A stretch of DNA of 64,000 nt from Salinispora arenicola (GTDB lineage: Bacteria > Actinomycetota > Actinomycetes > Mycobacteriales > Micromonosporaceae), in assembly GCF_006716065.1 (NCBI RefSeq), contig NZ_VFOL01000001.1, positions 4,712,001 to 4,776,000 of the forward strand. Reading direction: 5' to 3'. Position 1 is the first letter of the stretch; every line of letters begins with the position of its first letter. The position numbers were made by a program, and so were the translations under genes. Below the pieces are notes generated by a model, which did no database searches, had not been told where the DNA came from, and worked only from the letters and a program-made list of their open reading frames with translations. This document shows, piece after piece, positions 26,670 to 36,841 of the stretch.

Positions 26670-27559
26670 CAGGACCTCCGCACCGAAGCCACGCTGACCA
26701 GCGCGCCCCGATCCCGGTCGCCGACCACGCCGACCGTCTGGTGGCCCTCGTCTGCAACCAGGTGTACGGCGGTGGCGACGGCGACGATGTCATGTGCCCC
26801 GTCGAACTCGCCCCACTGGCGGGCCAGCACCACACCCCGACGGCCCACCACCAGCCGCGGCGGGTGCGGCCAGCGCTGCTCTCGCACGAGGTCCAGCACG
26901 ACCGCTGCTTCGGCGTCGGCCGACCGGTGCCGTTCGAGCACCAGGCAGGCCGCGCCGCGGCGCAGCGGCACCGGCGACGTGCCGTGGTCGAACAGACCGG
27001 CGGCGATCTCGTCGTCCGGCTCCGCGCCCACGAGCACCACACGACGGGCCCGGCCGGCCCGCAGCAGCAGCCCTGCCGTGACGAGGGCGTCCATCCCGGC
27101 CGACCGACCAGAACAGACCAGCAGGTTCGGACCACCGAAACCGAACCACAGCGCAACGCTGCTGGCGATGACATTGCTCGACACGTTCGGCGCGTCGAGG
27201 ACGCTGACCCGACCACCGCCCTCCTTGGCGACGGTCTGCGCGACCCGGGCGACCGCGGCGACATTACCGAGGTTGCTCGCGACGACCACGGCGGTGTCCA
27301 CGGAGAGTTCCCGGTCGGGCCGGCGACCTGGCGCCAGACCCAGCGCCTGATGTACGGCGCACAGCGCTAGCCGGGTCGCCGGCTCCTTGGCCAGCAAACC
27401 CTTACGGCCCAGCACCTGCGAAGCCTGCTCCGGCTCGGGCGCCGCCTGCCACGCCCAGTCCCCCCGAGGCTGATCGATCTGCTCGGCGAGCGTCGCACCC
27501 ACCGCGACTCCGGGCAGGTGCAGGCTCCAGCCGGTCACCAAGAACGTCGTCTGGCTCAT
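26669..27559 (-). CDS. Truncated ketosynthase-like (CLF-like) protein
   Basis: A 296-residue protein with a KS N-terminal fold that stops about 100 residues short of normal. At the nucleophile position it reads VCSGRSAGMDAL, so the residue aligned to the active-site Cys is Arg, and both KS histidine motifs (HGTxT and GHxxGA) are absent. It is therefore not a condensing enzyme. Its place directly after an intact KS gene (ATGA overlap) suggests it is the chain-length-factor-like partner of that KS, as KS/CLF pairs are encoded side by side in type II systems. Deletion remnant status is less likely because coupling with both neighbours is preserved. Confidence 0.75.
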   Translation of the reverse strand: MSQTTFLVTGWSLHLPGVAVGATLAEQIDQPRGDWAWQAAPEPEQASQVLGRKGLLAKEPATRLALCAVHQALGLAPGRRPDRELSVDTAVVVASNLGNVAAVARVAQTVAKEGGGRVSVLDAPNVSSNVIASSVALWFGFGGPNLLVCSGRSAGMDALVTAGLLLRAGRARRVVLVGAEPDDEIAAGLFDHGTSPVPLRRGAACLVLERHRSADAEAAVVLDLVREQRWPHPPRLVVGRRGVVLARQWGEFDGAHDIVAVATAVHLVADEGHQTVGVVGDRDRGALVSVASVRRS

Positions 27560-28677
27560 GCGCGCCCCACCAGGGTCACCGCGTTGACCCCGCCGAACCC
27601 GAACGCGTTCACCTGCACCAGGTCGGGTCCGGCCACGACCGGGGTCCCCCGGACGAACCGCAGGCCCTCCCCCTCCGGCAGGACGTCGGTGAGCCCGGAA
27701 ACTGGCGGCACCAGGCCCTGCGCCAGGCAGCGCACCGCCACGTCGAGGTTGACCAGCGCAGCGGCACCGGAGGTATGCCCGACCGCCCCCTTGACCGCGG
27801 TGACGAGTGGGTCGGCGCCAGCGCCCAGCAACACCTTGCGCAGCGCCTCACTCTCCGCCGGATCGTTCAGCGCAGTCGCCGTTCCGTGAGCCACCACCAC
27901 GTCTGTCTCCTCCGGCTCGCGGCCACCGCGGGCATACGCATCGCGCATGGCGCGGCTGATGCCCTCGACGTCGGGGGCCGTCTCGTGGAAGGCGTCACAG
28001 GACAGTCCGGTGGCGACCAGCCGGCCGAGGGTGGGTCCGGCCCAGCCGTCGGGCACCACGACCACGGCCGCCCCGGCGTCGCCGAGCAGCACACCGTCAC
28101 GGGCCCGGTCGAACGGGCGGACCCGGCGGGTCGGCGCCGGGGCGACCCGGCCAATCATCGCCAGCATCGAGCGGGTCATCGTGTCCGCGCCGCCCACGAT
28201 GACCGCGTCGGCTTCACCGCACTCGACGAGGTCCTGCGCCAACGCCAACGCGTGCCCGCCCGCGCTGCACGCGTTGGAGAACGTCACGACGTCTGTGATG
28301 CCGGCGAGCGCGGCGCCGACGGCACCGGCGAAGTGCAACCGTTCTACCGGAAACTGGGCTCGGCCGGCCGCGAACTCCTCCACCGCCGACAGTTCACCGA
28401 GGCCGGTACCAACCAACGCGACGACCCGCTGCCGTGACGGGTCGAGGCCGGCCTGCCGGGCCGCCCATGCCACGCACCGCGCAAGCAGCAGGCTCGCCCG
28501 GAATGGACGACCCGGCTCGGCGTCGGGCACGTGGTAGCCGTACCCCACGCCGATGCGATCCGCCTCGGGCAGCCGCAACGGTCCGGCACCACAGGCGCCG
28601 TCGAGGAGACCGGCGAAGGTCGCTGTACCGTCGCCCAGGCAGGTCTGGATGGCGCTAGCCGCGATCAGGGCCGTCAT
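27556..28677 (-). CDS. Type II ketosynthase (second KS)
   Basis: A 373-residue FabF/KS-alpha-type enzyme. Cys137 lies in SNACSAGG, the first His in VVAHGTATALNDP and the second in GAVGHTSGAA, so it should be catalytically complete. The C-terminus has the usual VNAFGFGGVNA loop. Its start overlaps the CLF gene's end by 23 bp, and its stop overlaps the truncated KS by 4 bp. It would make a second condensing unit, either for a different chain length or for initiation, alongside the KS/CLF pair at 28655-30957. Confidence 0.88.
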   Translation of the reverse strand: MTALIAASAIQTCLGDGTATFAGLLDGACGAGPLRLPEADRIGVGYGYHVPDAEPGRPFRASLLLARCVAWAARQAGLDPSRQRVVALVGTGLGELSAVEEFAAGRAQFPVERLHFAGAVGAALAGITDVVTFSNACSAGGHALALAQDLVECGEADAVIVGGADTMTRSMLAMIGRVAPAPTRRVRPFDRARDGVLLGDAGAAVVVVPDGWAGPTLGRLVATGLSCDAFHETAPDVEGISRAMRDAYARGGREPEETDVVVAHGTATALNDPAESEALRKVLLGAGADPLVTAVKGAVGHTSGAAALVNLDVAVRCLAQGLVPPVSGLTDVLPEGEGLRFVRGTPVVAGPDLVQVNAFGFGGVNAVTLVGRA

Positions 28678-29755
28678 CCGACATCCTTTCCACTAGCGCC
28701 GCACCGACGGCTCCGCCGGCACCGCGACCGGTGAGCAGCGCGAGGCTGCGGTGTCCGCCGGCCAGCACTACGGCGAGCGCCACGGCACCGGATGCCGCGT
28801 CGCACTCACCGAGCATCCGCTTCGGCAGCAGCCGCCGGGGTTCGACGCCGAGCGCACGCGTAGCCGGGCCGTACTCACGCCGGTCCTCATCGGTGGACTC
28901 GCCGGTCACCACCAGGTCCACGTCCGCGCCGACTCTGCCTGCGTGCCGCAGGACGCGGTCGATGCACCCGATCAACGCCTGTTCGGCCCCCCCGTCACCG
29001 CCGGGACCGTAGGCGGTGGCGACCGCGAGGATCCGCGCCCGTGGCGCCAGCCTGGCCCAGGCGGGTGGCTGTTCGGTCGTGAGCACGAACAGTGCGGCGG
29101 CCTCGCCCGAGGTCACCTCGCCGGTGGCTCCGGTCAGGTGCGAGGCCCACGCGCGGTGCGGGGTGAACTCCTCGACGGCGCCGGCGAGCATGACGTCGTT
29201 GTAGCCACGGTCCAGCACGTTGTTCGCGTAACGCAGGGCGTTGAGGAAGGCAAGTGGGCCCCCGGCGACGGTCGCGTTGACGCCCATCAGCCCGAACTTG
29301 ATTGCCACCTGACCGGCGGCGCAGTTCATCACGGTGTTCGGGAACAGCATCGGGTTGACCAGGTACGGCCGCTCCTGCACCAGGGTGTCGCGGGTGTAGT
29401 CGCTGGTCGACTTGAAACTGCCGAGGCTGGTGCCGAGGGCAACGCCGACCCGGGCTCGGTTGGTCTCGTCGATGCTTATCCCTGCCCGGCGCAGCACGTC
29501 CTGACAGCAGACCACCGACAGCGCGGTGGCTCGGTCGAGGGTACTGGTGCCCTTACGCCCGATATGCGTACGCACGTCGAAGTCGACCAGCGCGTGCCCG
29601 GTTGGCGCCGGCAGCACGTCGTCGTAGAGGCCACCGACCGGGACGCCCGGATCGGCATTCGCACCGTCGCGGTCCGCGAGCCAGCCGGCCAGGGCCTGCT
29701 CGCCGACGCCGGCCGCGGTCACCGCGCTGTAGGTGCTCACCAGAACGGGGCTCAT
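28655..29755 (-). CDS. Chain length factor (KS-beta)
   Basis: I take the ATG at 29755, overlapping the KS stop by 4 bp, giving 366 residues (MSPVLVSTYSAVTAAG). A longer frame to 29959 would run into the KS gene. The fold is KS-like, but the nucleophile region reads NATVAGGPLAFLNAL with no Cys, and the HGT and GHxxG histidine motifs are lost. These are the hallmarks of a CLF that pairs with the adjacent KS and sets chain length. Lack of the typical Gln of aromatic-polyketide CLFs agrees with the reducing type II class. Confidence 0.85.
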   Translation of the reverse strand: MSPVLVSTYSAVTAAGVGEQALAGWLADRDGANADPGVPVGGLYDDVLPAPTGHALVDFDVRTHIGRKGTSTLDRATALSVVCCQDVLRRAGISIDETNRARVGVALGTSLGSFKSTSDYTRDTLVQERPYLVNPMLFPNTVMNCAAGQVAIKFGLMGVNATVAGGPLAFLNALRYANNVLDRGYNDVMLAGAVEEFTPHRAWASHLTGATGEVTSGEAAALFVLTTEQPPAWARLAPRARILAVATAYGPGGDGGAEQALIGCIDRVLRHAGRVGADVDLVVTGESTDEDRREYGPATRALGVEPRRLLPKRMLGECDAASGAVALAVVLAGGHRSLALLTGRGAGGAVGAALVERMSDDGPDRG

Positions 29756-30957
29756 CCGACCGCTCCAAACATGACGATGGCGTTGTTGCCGCCAAAGGCG
29801 AACCCATCGTTCTGCACCACCCGCACGTCGGCTGACGTGGCCACGTTGGGCACTGGGTCGATACCGACCAGTGCTGGGTCTGGAGTGGACCAGTTGATCG
29901 TCGGCGGCAGGAACCCGTAGTGGATCGCGAGAACGGAGGCGATGGCGCCGAAGCCGCATGCCGCACCCATGGTGTGCCCGATCATCGATTTAATCGAGCT
30001 GACCGGCGGGGGCTCGGCACCGAAGACGTCCAGGATCGCCTGCCCCTCCACCATGTCGTTGGCGGGCGTGCCGGTGCCGTGGGCGCAGATGTAACTCACG
30101 TCCTTCGGCTTGACGCCTGCGTTTCGGTGGGCGATGCGCATGCATTCGGCCACGCTCGCCGCGTCCGGGGAGACCGGATGCTTGGCGTCGCAGTTGAGGC
30201 CGTAGCCCAGCAACTCGGCGTAGACCGGGGCGCCACGGGCCTGGGCGTGGTCGAACGTCTCGAGGACGATGGCCGCGCCCCCCTCGCCGGTGAGGATGCC
30301 CGACCGGTCCCGGTCAAAGGGGGCGCAGGCGGTGCCGGTGAGGGCACCGAGCCGGAAGAAGCCGGCATGCGCCCACCGACACACCGAGTCCGCTCCGCCT
30401 GCGATCACCACGTCCGCCTCGCCGGAGACCAGCAGATCGTAGCCGTAGCCAATCGCGTAGTTGCTGGCCGAGCAAGCGGTGGCCAGGGTCAGCGACTCAC
30501 CCGTGAGGCCGAGTTCCTCGCTGACGGCGTTGGCTAGCCGGTTCGCCGGCAGTTGCCCCAGCAGCGCGGGGTCCTGCGCGGCGAAGCCACCGTCCACCAT
30601 CTGCGCGGTGAGCGCCTCGGCAACCTGAGACTCGCCGCTGGTCGTGCCCACCACGCTGTGGGCACGACCCGGAGCGACCGACTCGATGTCGAGGCCGGCG
30701 TCGTCGGCGGCCAGGCGAGCCGCGCTCGCCGCGAACAGACTGGATCGACCCCACTGGTACGGATCAATGCGGCGCACGTAGTCGGTCGGGCGGAAGTCCT
30801 GCACCTCTCCCGCGTTCTGGTGCGGGAATCCGGTCGGGTCGAAGCTGGCGATGCGGGAGATGCCCGACCGGCCCTCCCGCAGAGCCTCGGCGAACGTCGA
30901 CAGGCCGATGCCGATATTCGAGACCGGCCCCAAGCCGGTGACCGCTACGCGAACCAC
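29752..30957 (-). CDS. Type II ketosynthase alpha (first KS)
   Basis: A 401-residue condensing enzyme starting at GTG just after the ACP gene. Active-site Cys162 is in TACSAS, with histidines in CAHGTGTPAND and SMIGHTMGAACG, and the C-terminal FAFGGNNA loop is present. It is complete and resembles FabF-like KS of type II systems. Together with the CLF immediately downstream and the ACP immediately upstream it forms the minimal PKS. KR and DH genes in the same operon imply that each keto group is reduced and dehydrated to build a polyene. Confidence 0.9.
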   Translation of the reverse strand: MVRVAVTGLGPVSNIGIGLSTFAEALREGRSGISRIASFDPTGFPHQNAGEVQDFRPTDYVRRIDPYQWGRSSLFAASAARLAADDAGLDIESVAPGRAHSVVGTTSGESQVAEALTAQMVDGGFAAQDPALLGQLPANRLANAVSEELGLTGESLTLATACSASNYAIGYGYDLLVSGEADVVIAGGADSVCRWAHAGFFRLGALTGTACAPFDRDRSGILTGEGGAAIVLETFDHAQARGAPVYAELLGYGLNCDAKHPVSPDAASVAECMRIAHRNAGVKPKDVSYICAHGTGTPANDMVEGQAILDVFGAEPPPVSSIKSMIGHTMGAACGFGAIASVLAIHYGFLPPTINWSTPDPALVGIDPVPNVATSADVRVVQNDGFAFGGNNAIVMFGAVG

Positions 30958-30959
30958 GG

Positions 30960-31214
30960 TCAGCTCTTCGCTGCCGAGTGCCGCAGAACTGCGGCGTGCA
31001 CAGCCTTGAGATTGCGCAGCTCCGGCAGCTCTGCCTGCGGGATTTCCACCTTGAACTGCTTGTCGAGCCGGGCGAGGATCTCGATCGCGCGCAGCGAGTC
31101 GGCGCCGTAGTCCTCCATGAAGTCGCCGGTATCGGTGAGCTCCTCGGGCTCCAGCTCGAGCACCTCCGCGACCATCTCGCGGATGTCCGCCAACTGCTGC
31201 TCGTTCCTGTCCAT
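30960..31214 (-). CDS. Acyl carrier protein
   Basis: An 84-residue acidic carrier protein with the phosphopantetheine site GADSLRAIEIL (Ser near residue 40). I chose the ATG at 31214, preceded by GGAAGGA; a frame extending to 32189 crosses two DH genes and is rejected. It is the only free-standing ACP in the operon and would carry the growing chain for both KS enzymes. No phosphopantetheinyl transferase gene is seen in the window. Confidence 0.92.
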   Translation of the reverse strand: MDRNEQQLADIREMVAEVLELEPEELTDTGDFMEDYGADSLRAIEILARLDKQFKVEIPQAELPELRNLKAVHAAVLRHSAAKS

Positions 31215-31242
31215 CTCTGTCCTTCCCGAAATGACGAACTGC

Positions 31243-31746
31243 CTACTGGCCGGTTTGGCCCTGTGCGCCTGGCACTGGTCCGGTCCGGGGACTGACGGGG
31301 CGCCGGGTGGCGACGAGACTGGACACGGAGGCGATCCTCCGATCTCCCACCCATGTCTCACCCGACGCGAAAGCGGTGTCGGCGATGACCGTGTCGAGTT
31401 GGACCTCGTGGCGCAGCACGTCACCGGGAAGGGCGACGCCCTCGAACCGGTAGTCCGAGGCGCCGATAAACATGAGGACCTGATCCGCATCGTCCGGGTC
31501 CGGCACCCGTCCGTTGAGCCACAACAACGCGGCGCTCTGCCCGAACGACTCGATGAGCAGCGAATACGGGTAGGCATACCGCCACGGTTCGGTACCGTCG
31601 GTGAGGTCCGTGTAGCAGGGATCAGTGCCGCTGACCGCCTTGATAGTCCGGATCCGGTTGTATGGCACGAGTTCCAGCACCCGGTCCACCAGCAGCAGCG
31701 GGTACCGTTGCGGCAGGACCGCCCGGACGTCGACGTGCTCATGCAT
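31243..31746 (-). CDS. FabZ-like dehydratase subunit, apparently lacking catalytic His
   Basis: I start at the ATG at 31746, overlapping the preceding DH stop by 8 bp, giving 167 residues. The N-terminus LPQRYPLLLVDRVLEL is the FabZ signature and LLIESFGQSAALL matches the helix that follows the active site. The region that should read GHFPxxPVMPG instead reads WRYAYPYS, so the catalytic His is not visible. It probably pairs with the intact DH encoded just upstream, as the ApeI/ApeP-type dehydratase heterodimer does. That comparison is from family knowledge, not computed here. Confidence 0.82.
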   Translation of the reverse strand: MHEHVDVRAVLPQRYPLLLVDRVLELVPYNRIRTIKAVSGTDPCYTDLTDGTEPWRYAYPYSLLIESFGQSAALLWLNGRVPDPDDADQVLMFIGASDYRFEGVALPGDVLRHEVQLDTVIADTAFASGETWVGDRRIASVSSLVATRRPVSPRTGPVPGAQGQTGQ

Positions 31747-32173
31747 GAGCCTGCTCCTGGGCTCCGAACTCGGCGCGCAGCCGCGCGGCGACAACGCCGT
31801 CGGCGCGGACGCCCTCGCCGCGGACCAGCCAGCCGGTGGGCTGCGGGGTCGTGGTCAGCCGCAGGGTCAACTCGTCGCCGTCGAGGAACGGGGCGAGGAA
31901 CCGCACCGACCGCAGCCGGCGCAGCACCGTAGGCGCACCGCCGGCGCGGTCCACGGCCAACGCCAGTGCCTGCCCCGCGGCCTCGATCACGAACACTCCG
32001 GGCAGCACCGCCAGCCTGGGGAAGTGCCCCCGGGTCGTGGCCTGCCCCGCCACGACCCGCAGGCGGGCAGTGATCTCGAGCCCATCGGTGGTCTGCTCGA
32101 CCACGTAGGAGTCCACGGCCTGCAGCGGCGCGGCCCGGTCGTACGCCGGTTGCGTAGCGGCGTCGGCGGTCAC
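31739..32173 (-). CDS. FabA/FabZ-type dehydratase subunit with intact active site
   Basis: A 144-residue hotdog protein starting at GTG (GTGA overlap with the KR stop). It holds GHFPRLAVLPGVFVIEAAGQ, the FabZ catalytic His loop and the following helix with the catalytic Glu. It lacks the N-terminal HRxPFLLVD helix that its neighbour retains in altered form, so the two small proteins look complementary. Expected role: dehydrate beta-hydroxyacyl-ACP to trans-2-enoyl-ACP in each polyene-forming cycle. Confidence 0.85.
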   Translation of the reverse strand: MTADAATQPAYDRAAPLQAVDSYVVEQTTDGLEITARLRVVAGQATTRGHFPRLAVLPGVFVIEAAGQALALAVDRAGGAPTVLRRLRSVRFLAPFLDGDELTLRLTTTPQPTGWLVRGEGVRADGVVAARLRAEFGAQEQAHA

Positions 32174-32922
32174 AGGGCGATCCCCCCATCGACCTGCAAT
32201 ACCTGACCGGTGATGTACGCCGCCCGCTCCGACAGCAGGAACGCGACCAGCTCGGCGACGTCGCCGGCGGTACCGAAGCGACGCAGCGGGATATCGGTCA
32301 ACGCCTTGTCCCGCAGCTTCGCCGGCAGGGCGTCGGTCATGTCCGTCTCGATGAACCCGGGTGCGACCGCGTTGACCCGGATGCCGTACGGGGCGACCTC
32401 CTTGGCCAGCGACTTCGTCAGCCCGACGATGCCGGCCTTGCTGGCCCCGTAGGCTGTCTGTCCGACGTTGCCGTAGATACCCGCGACCGAGGACATGTTG
32501 ACGATGGCTCCGGTTCGGTTCTTCATAAATCGGAAGGCGAGGGTCCGACAGAAGTTCCAGGTGCCGGTGAGGTTGGTGGACAACACGGCGTCCCAGTCCT
32601 GCGGTCCGCTCATCACTAGGTGCTTGTCCCGGGTGATGCCCGCGTTGTTGACCAGCAGGTCGACCGGACCGATCTCGGCCTCGGCGGCGCGGACGAACTC
32701 ATCGACAGCGATCGGATCGCTGACCTCGCACTCAGTGAAATACGTGGGCACGCCCAACTGGCGTACGTCGTCGACGGTGCGGCGCGACGCCTCGCTGGCC
32801 CGCTGGTAGCACCCCGCGATCGCGAAGCCCTCGCGAGCTAGGCGCAGCGCCACGGCCCGGCCGATGCCGCGCGACGCCCCAGTCACTAGTGCCCGGTGCT
32901 GCTCAGCCACGTCTGCCCCCAT
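32170..32922 (-). CDS. FabG-type beta-ketoacyl-ACP reductase
   Basis: A 250-residue short-chain dehydrogenase with all FabG landmarks: GASRGIGRA (NADPH binding), NNAGITRD, Ser in MSSVAG, YGASK catalytic Tyr/Lys, VAPGFIETDM and the C-terminal TGQVLQVDGG. It reduces beta-ketoacyl-ACP intermediates in the type II PKS. There is no enoyl reductase gene in the operon, so double bonds formed by the DH pair should be kept. Confidence 0.92.
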   Translation of the reverse strand: MGADVAEQHRALVTGASRGIGRAVALRLAREGFAIAGCYQRASEASRRTVDDVRQLGVPTYFTECEVSDPIAVDEFVRAAEAEIGPVDLLVNNAGITRDKHLVMSGPQDWDAVLSTNLTGTWNFCRTLAFRFMKNRTGAIVNMSSVAGIYGNVGQTAYGASKAGIVGLTKSLAKEVAPYGIRVNAVAPGFIETDMTDALPAKLRDKALTDIPLRRFGTAGDVAELVAFLLSERAAYITGQVLQVDGGIAL

Positions 32923-32937
32923 CTCCTCGTCCAGGCT

Positions 32938-34146
32938 TCACGGTAGGTTCGAGGCAGATTGCCGATCACCTCCGTGGTTGCTGCCACCGAGCTCCCGGGT
33001 GTGCGCGCCGGCGACCGGCGCACCGGCCCGAATCCGCGTCGGCGTCCGGGAGAACTTGACCGCTGGCCCCACCAGGGGCGCCGCGGTCCCGTTGTGCAAC
33101 TGGGTGTCCACGAGCATGTCGCGCTCGACGACGTGCGGATCAGTGACCACGTCGGCCATCGTCCGCACCGGGCTCACCACCAGTCCGCGCCCGGCGAGTG
33201 CGGCGACCGCGACCGCGACCGGCCGGGTGGCACACCAGTCGGCCACGACGGCGTTGACCGCGTCCCGGTTCGCCAGGCGCTCCCGGTTGCGGCGGAAACC
33301 CGGCGCGTCGGCCAGTTCGGGCCGGCCGACGACCTCGGTGAGTGCCCGCCAATGCTTGTCGAGTGCGACCGCCAGGTAGAGGTGCCCGTCGACGCACGGG
33401 TATACGTTCGACGGCACGACGAAGTCGGTCTCGTTGCCCGACCGGGCCGGTGGCACTCCGGTCGCCGCTAGCGTCGGCAGCCCGCTGCTACTGAACAGCA
33501 TCGCGTCCATCATGGCCACGTCGACGTGCTGGCCCTCGCCGGTGCGGTCACGGTGGGCGAGCGCGGCCAGCGCGCCGATAGCGGCGTGCAGGCCGGCGAG
33601 TTCGTCGGCGAGGAAGGTGGGTGCGCGTACCGGCTGCCCGTCGGGCTCGCCGTTGAGCGCCATCCAGCCGCTGGCCGCCTGGATGACCGGGTCGTACGCC
33701 GGCAGGTGGGTGTTGGGGCCGTACTGCCCCCATCCGGAGATGGAGACGAACACGATGTCGGGACGCCGTTGCCGGCAGGCGACGTAGCCGATGCCCCACC
33801 CGTCGAGCGTGCCCGGCTTGTAGTTTTCGACGACGATGTCCACGTCGGCCACCAGGTCCAGGAACGTCTGCCGGCCGGCCGGCTCGCGCAGGTCCACACC
33901 GACGCTGCACTTGTTGCGGTGCACCGTCTGCCGGAACCAGGACAGCCCGGTGCCGGGGATGTCGGGTGGCACCTCCCCGTCCCGCCCGCCGGGTAGTTCG
34001 ATGTCCACGACGTCCGCGCCGAGGTCGGCCAGCACACAGGTGGCCAGCGGACCCGACCAGACCTTGGTGACACCCAGCACCCGGACGCCGGCCAGCGGGC
34101 CGATGGAGTCGCGTTGCGCCTCGCGGTAGAAGTCCTCCCTGCGCAT
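32938..34146 (-). CDS. CaiB/BaiF family (class III) CoA transferase
   Basis: A 402-residue protein with VLGVTKVWSGPLATCVLADLGADVVDIE at the N-terminus, VENYKPGTLDGWG, and YDPVIQAASG, whose Asp aligns with the catalytic Asp of class III CoA transferases. C-terminal motifs of the family follow. It would move CoA between carboxylic acids without ATP. Next to a thiolase and acyl-CoA dehydrogenases it suggests that the polyketide or its precursor passes through a CoA thioester stage. Confidence 0.88.
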   Translation of the reverse strand: MRREDFYREAQRDSIGPLAGVRVLGVTKVWSGPLATCVLADLGADVVDIELPGGRDGEVPPDIPGTGLSWFRQTVHRNKCSVGVDLREPAGRQTFLDLVADVDIVVENYKPGTLDGWGIGYVACRQRRPDIVFVSISGWGQYGPNTHLPAYDPVIQAASGWMALNGEPDGQPVRAPTFLADELAGLHAAIGALAALAHRDRTGEGQHVDVAMMDAMLFSSSGLPTLAATGVPPARSGNETDFVVPSNVYPCVDGHLYLAVALDKHWRALTEVVGRPELADAPGFRRNRERLANRDAVNAVVADWCATRPVAVAVAALAGRGLVVSPVRTMADVVTDPHVVERDMLVDTQLHNGTAAPLVGPAVKFSRTPTRIRAGAPVAGAHTRELGGSNHGGDRQSASNLP

Positions 34147-34155
34147 CGCGCTACC

Positions 34156-35534
<1,379 letters not shown>

Positions 35535-35676
35535 GACGTACTCCTCCGCAGACGCGCCATCGGCACCCAGCCTCCGCCGATACCTGGGCGGGCGGCATCT
35601 CCGAACATGCGCCGGCATTGGTTCTTCGTCCGTGCCGAGCGACCGGCCAGGCCCCCTCCGGCGGTCGGGATTGGTC

Positions 35677-35682
35677 TAGCGT
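35677..35682 (+). promoter_or_regulatory. Minus-10 candidate for leaderless acyl-CoA dehydrogenase transcript
   Basis: TAGCGT lies 6 nt before the ATG at 35689 and no ribosome site is present. This is the geometry of leaderless transcripts in actinobacteria. The -35 region is not recognisable. The same spacing (TAGCCT, then 6 nt, then ATG) occurs before the HxlR gene. Confidence 0.45.
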
Positions 35683-35688
35683 GCTGGC

Positions 35689-36825
35689 ATGCGGCTTGTG
35701 GACACGGATGACGAAGCGGCCTTCCGGGCGACGCTGCGCCAGTGGCTACGCGACAACCTCCCCGCTGGTGTACCGCACTCCTGGGACACCGAGCAGCGCA
35801 GAGCCTGGAGCCGGCGACTGCACACCGCCGGCTACGCGGGCATCACCTGGCCCCGCGAGCACGGCGGACGCGGTCTGTCCCCCTCGTACCAGGCGGTGTA
35901 CGCCGAGGAGAGCGCCCTTGCTGGCGCACCCGACCACGTCAACGTCATCGGGATCGGCATGGTGGGACCCACGCTGATCCGTCTCGGCTCGCCGGAGCAG
36001 CAGCAGGCATTTCTGCCCCGCATCCTCTCCGGTGAGGTGATCTTTAGTCAGGGCTTCTCCGAGCCGGATGCCGGAAGCGATCTGGCCTCGGTCCGGACCC
36101 TCGCCCGCCGGCACCCCGACGGCTGGGTGCTGGACGGCGAAAAGGTGTGGTCGTCGTATGCCCACCTGGCCGACTACTGTCTCCTGCTGGCCCGTACCGA
36201 TGAGGCACCCACGAGACACCGTGGACTCACCTGCTTCCTGCTGGACATGCGCGCACCGGGGGTCCAGGTACGCCCGCTGCGTCAGATGTCGGGGGACACG
36301 GACTTCAACCAGATCCTGCTGGACTCCGTGGTCGTGCCCGCCGACGCCGTGCTCGGTGAGGTCGGCGCCGGGTGGAGGGTCGCGATGACGACGCTCGCGC
36401 ACGAGCGGGGAACCTTCGGCATCACTCTCACCTCGCGTCTGGCCGCCGAACTCGGCCGGCTCGTGGAGACGGTACGGGCGGTTGGGGCGAGTGACTGCCC
36501 GATCGTCCGGCGGGAGATCGCCCAGTTGCACATCGAGGTCCAGGCGCTGCGGTACACCGGGTACCGCGCCCTGACGGCCCTGGAGCGTACCGGCACCCCT
36601 GGGCCGGAGAGTTCGGTGCTGAAGCTGCGCTGGTCGCTGGCGAATCAGCGACTGGCCACCCTGGCGGTACGGGTCCTCGACGGCCGGCCCGGCACCGACG
36701 ACTGGTACGGGTACTGGCGCCGGCAGTTGTTGCGTAGCCGGACCAACACCATCGAGGGCGGGACGTCGGAGATCCTGCGCGGCATCGTGGCCGAGCGGGT
36801 GCTCGGCCTGCCCCGCTCACACTGA
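35689..36825 (+). CDS. Acyl-CoA dehydrogenase, large-type subunit
   Basis: A 378-residue flavoprotein with GYAGITWPREHGGRG, the FAD/substrate loop QGFSEPDAGSDLASVRT, VLDGEKVWSSYAHLADY and the C-terminal RTNTIEGGTSEILRG. It resembles FadE proteins that work as heteromers on sterol or fatty acyl-CoA chains. The partner is the next gene. It would desaturate an acyl-CoA at the alpha-beta position, adding a double bond to, or starting beta-oxidation of, a chain made or taken up by the neighbouring operon. Confidence 0.88.
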   Translation: MRLVDTDDEAAFRATLRQWLRDNLPAGVPHSWDTEQRRAWSRRLHTAGYAGITWPREHGGRGLSPSYQAVYAEESALAGAPDHVNVIGIGMVGPTLIRLGSPEQQQAFLPRILSGEVIFSQGFSEPDAGSDLASVRTLARRHPDGWVLDGEKVWSSYAHLADYCLLLARTDEAPTRHRGLTCFLLDMRAPGVQVRPLRQMSGDTDFNQILLDSVVVPADAVLGEVGAGWRVAMTTLAHERGTFGITLTSRLAAELGRLVETVRAVGASDCPIVRREIAQLHIEVQALRYTGYRALTALERTGTPGPESSVLKLRWSLANQRLATLAVRVLDGRPGTDDWYGYWRRQLLRSRTNTIEGGTSEILRGIVAERVLGLPRSH

Positions 36826-36841
36826 CCGGGAGTTGATGGCG

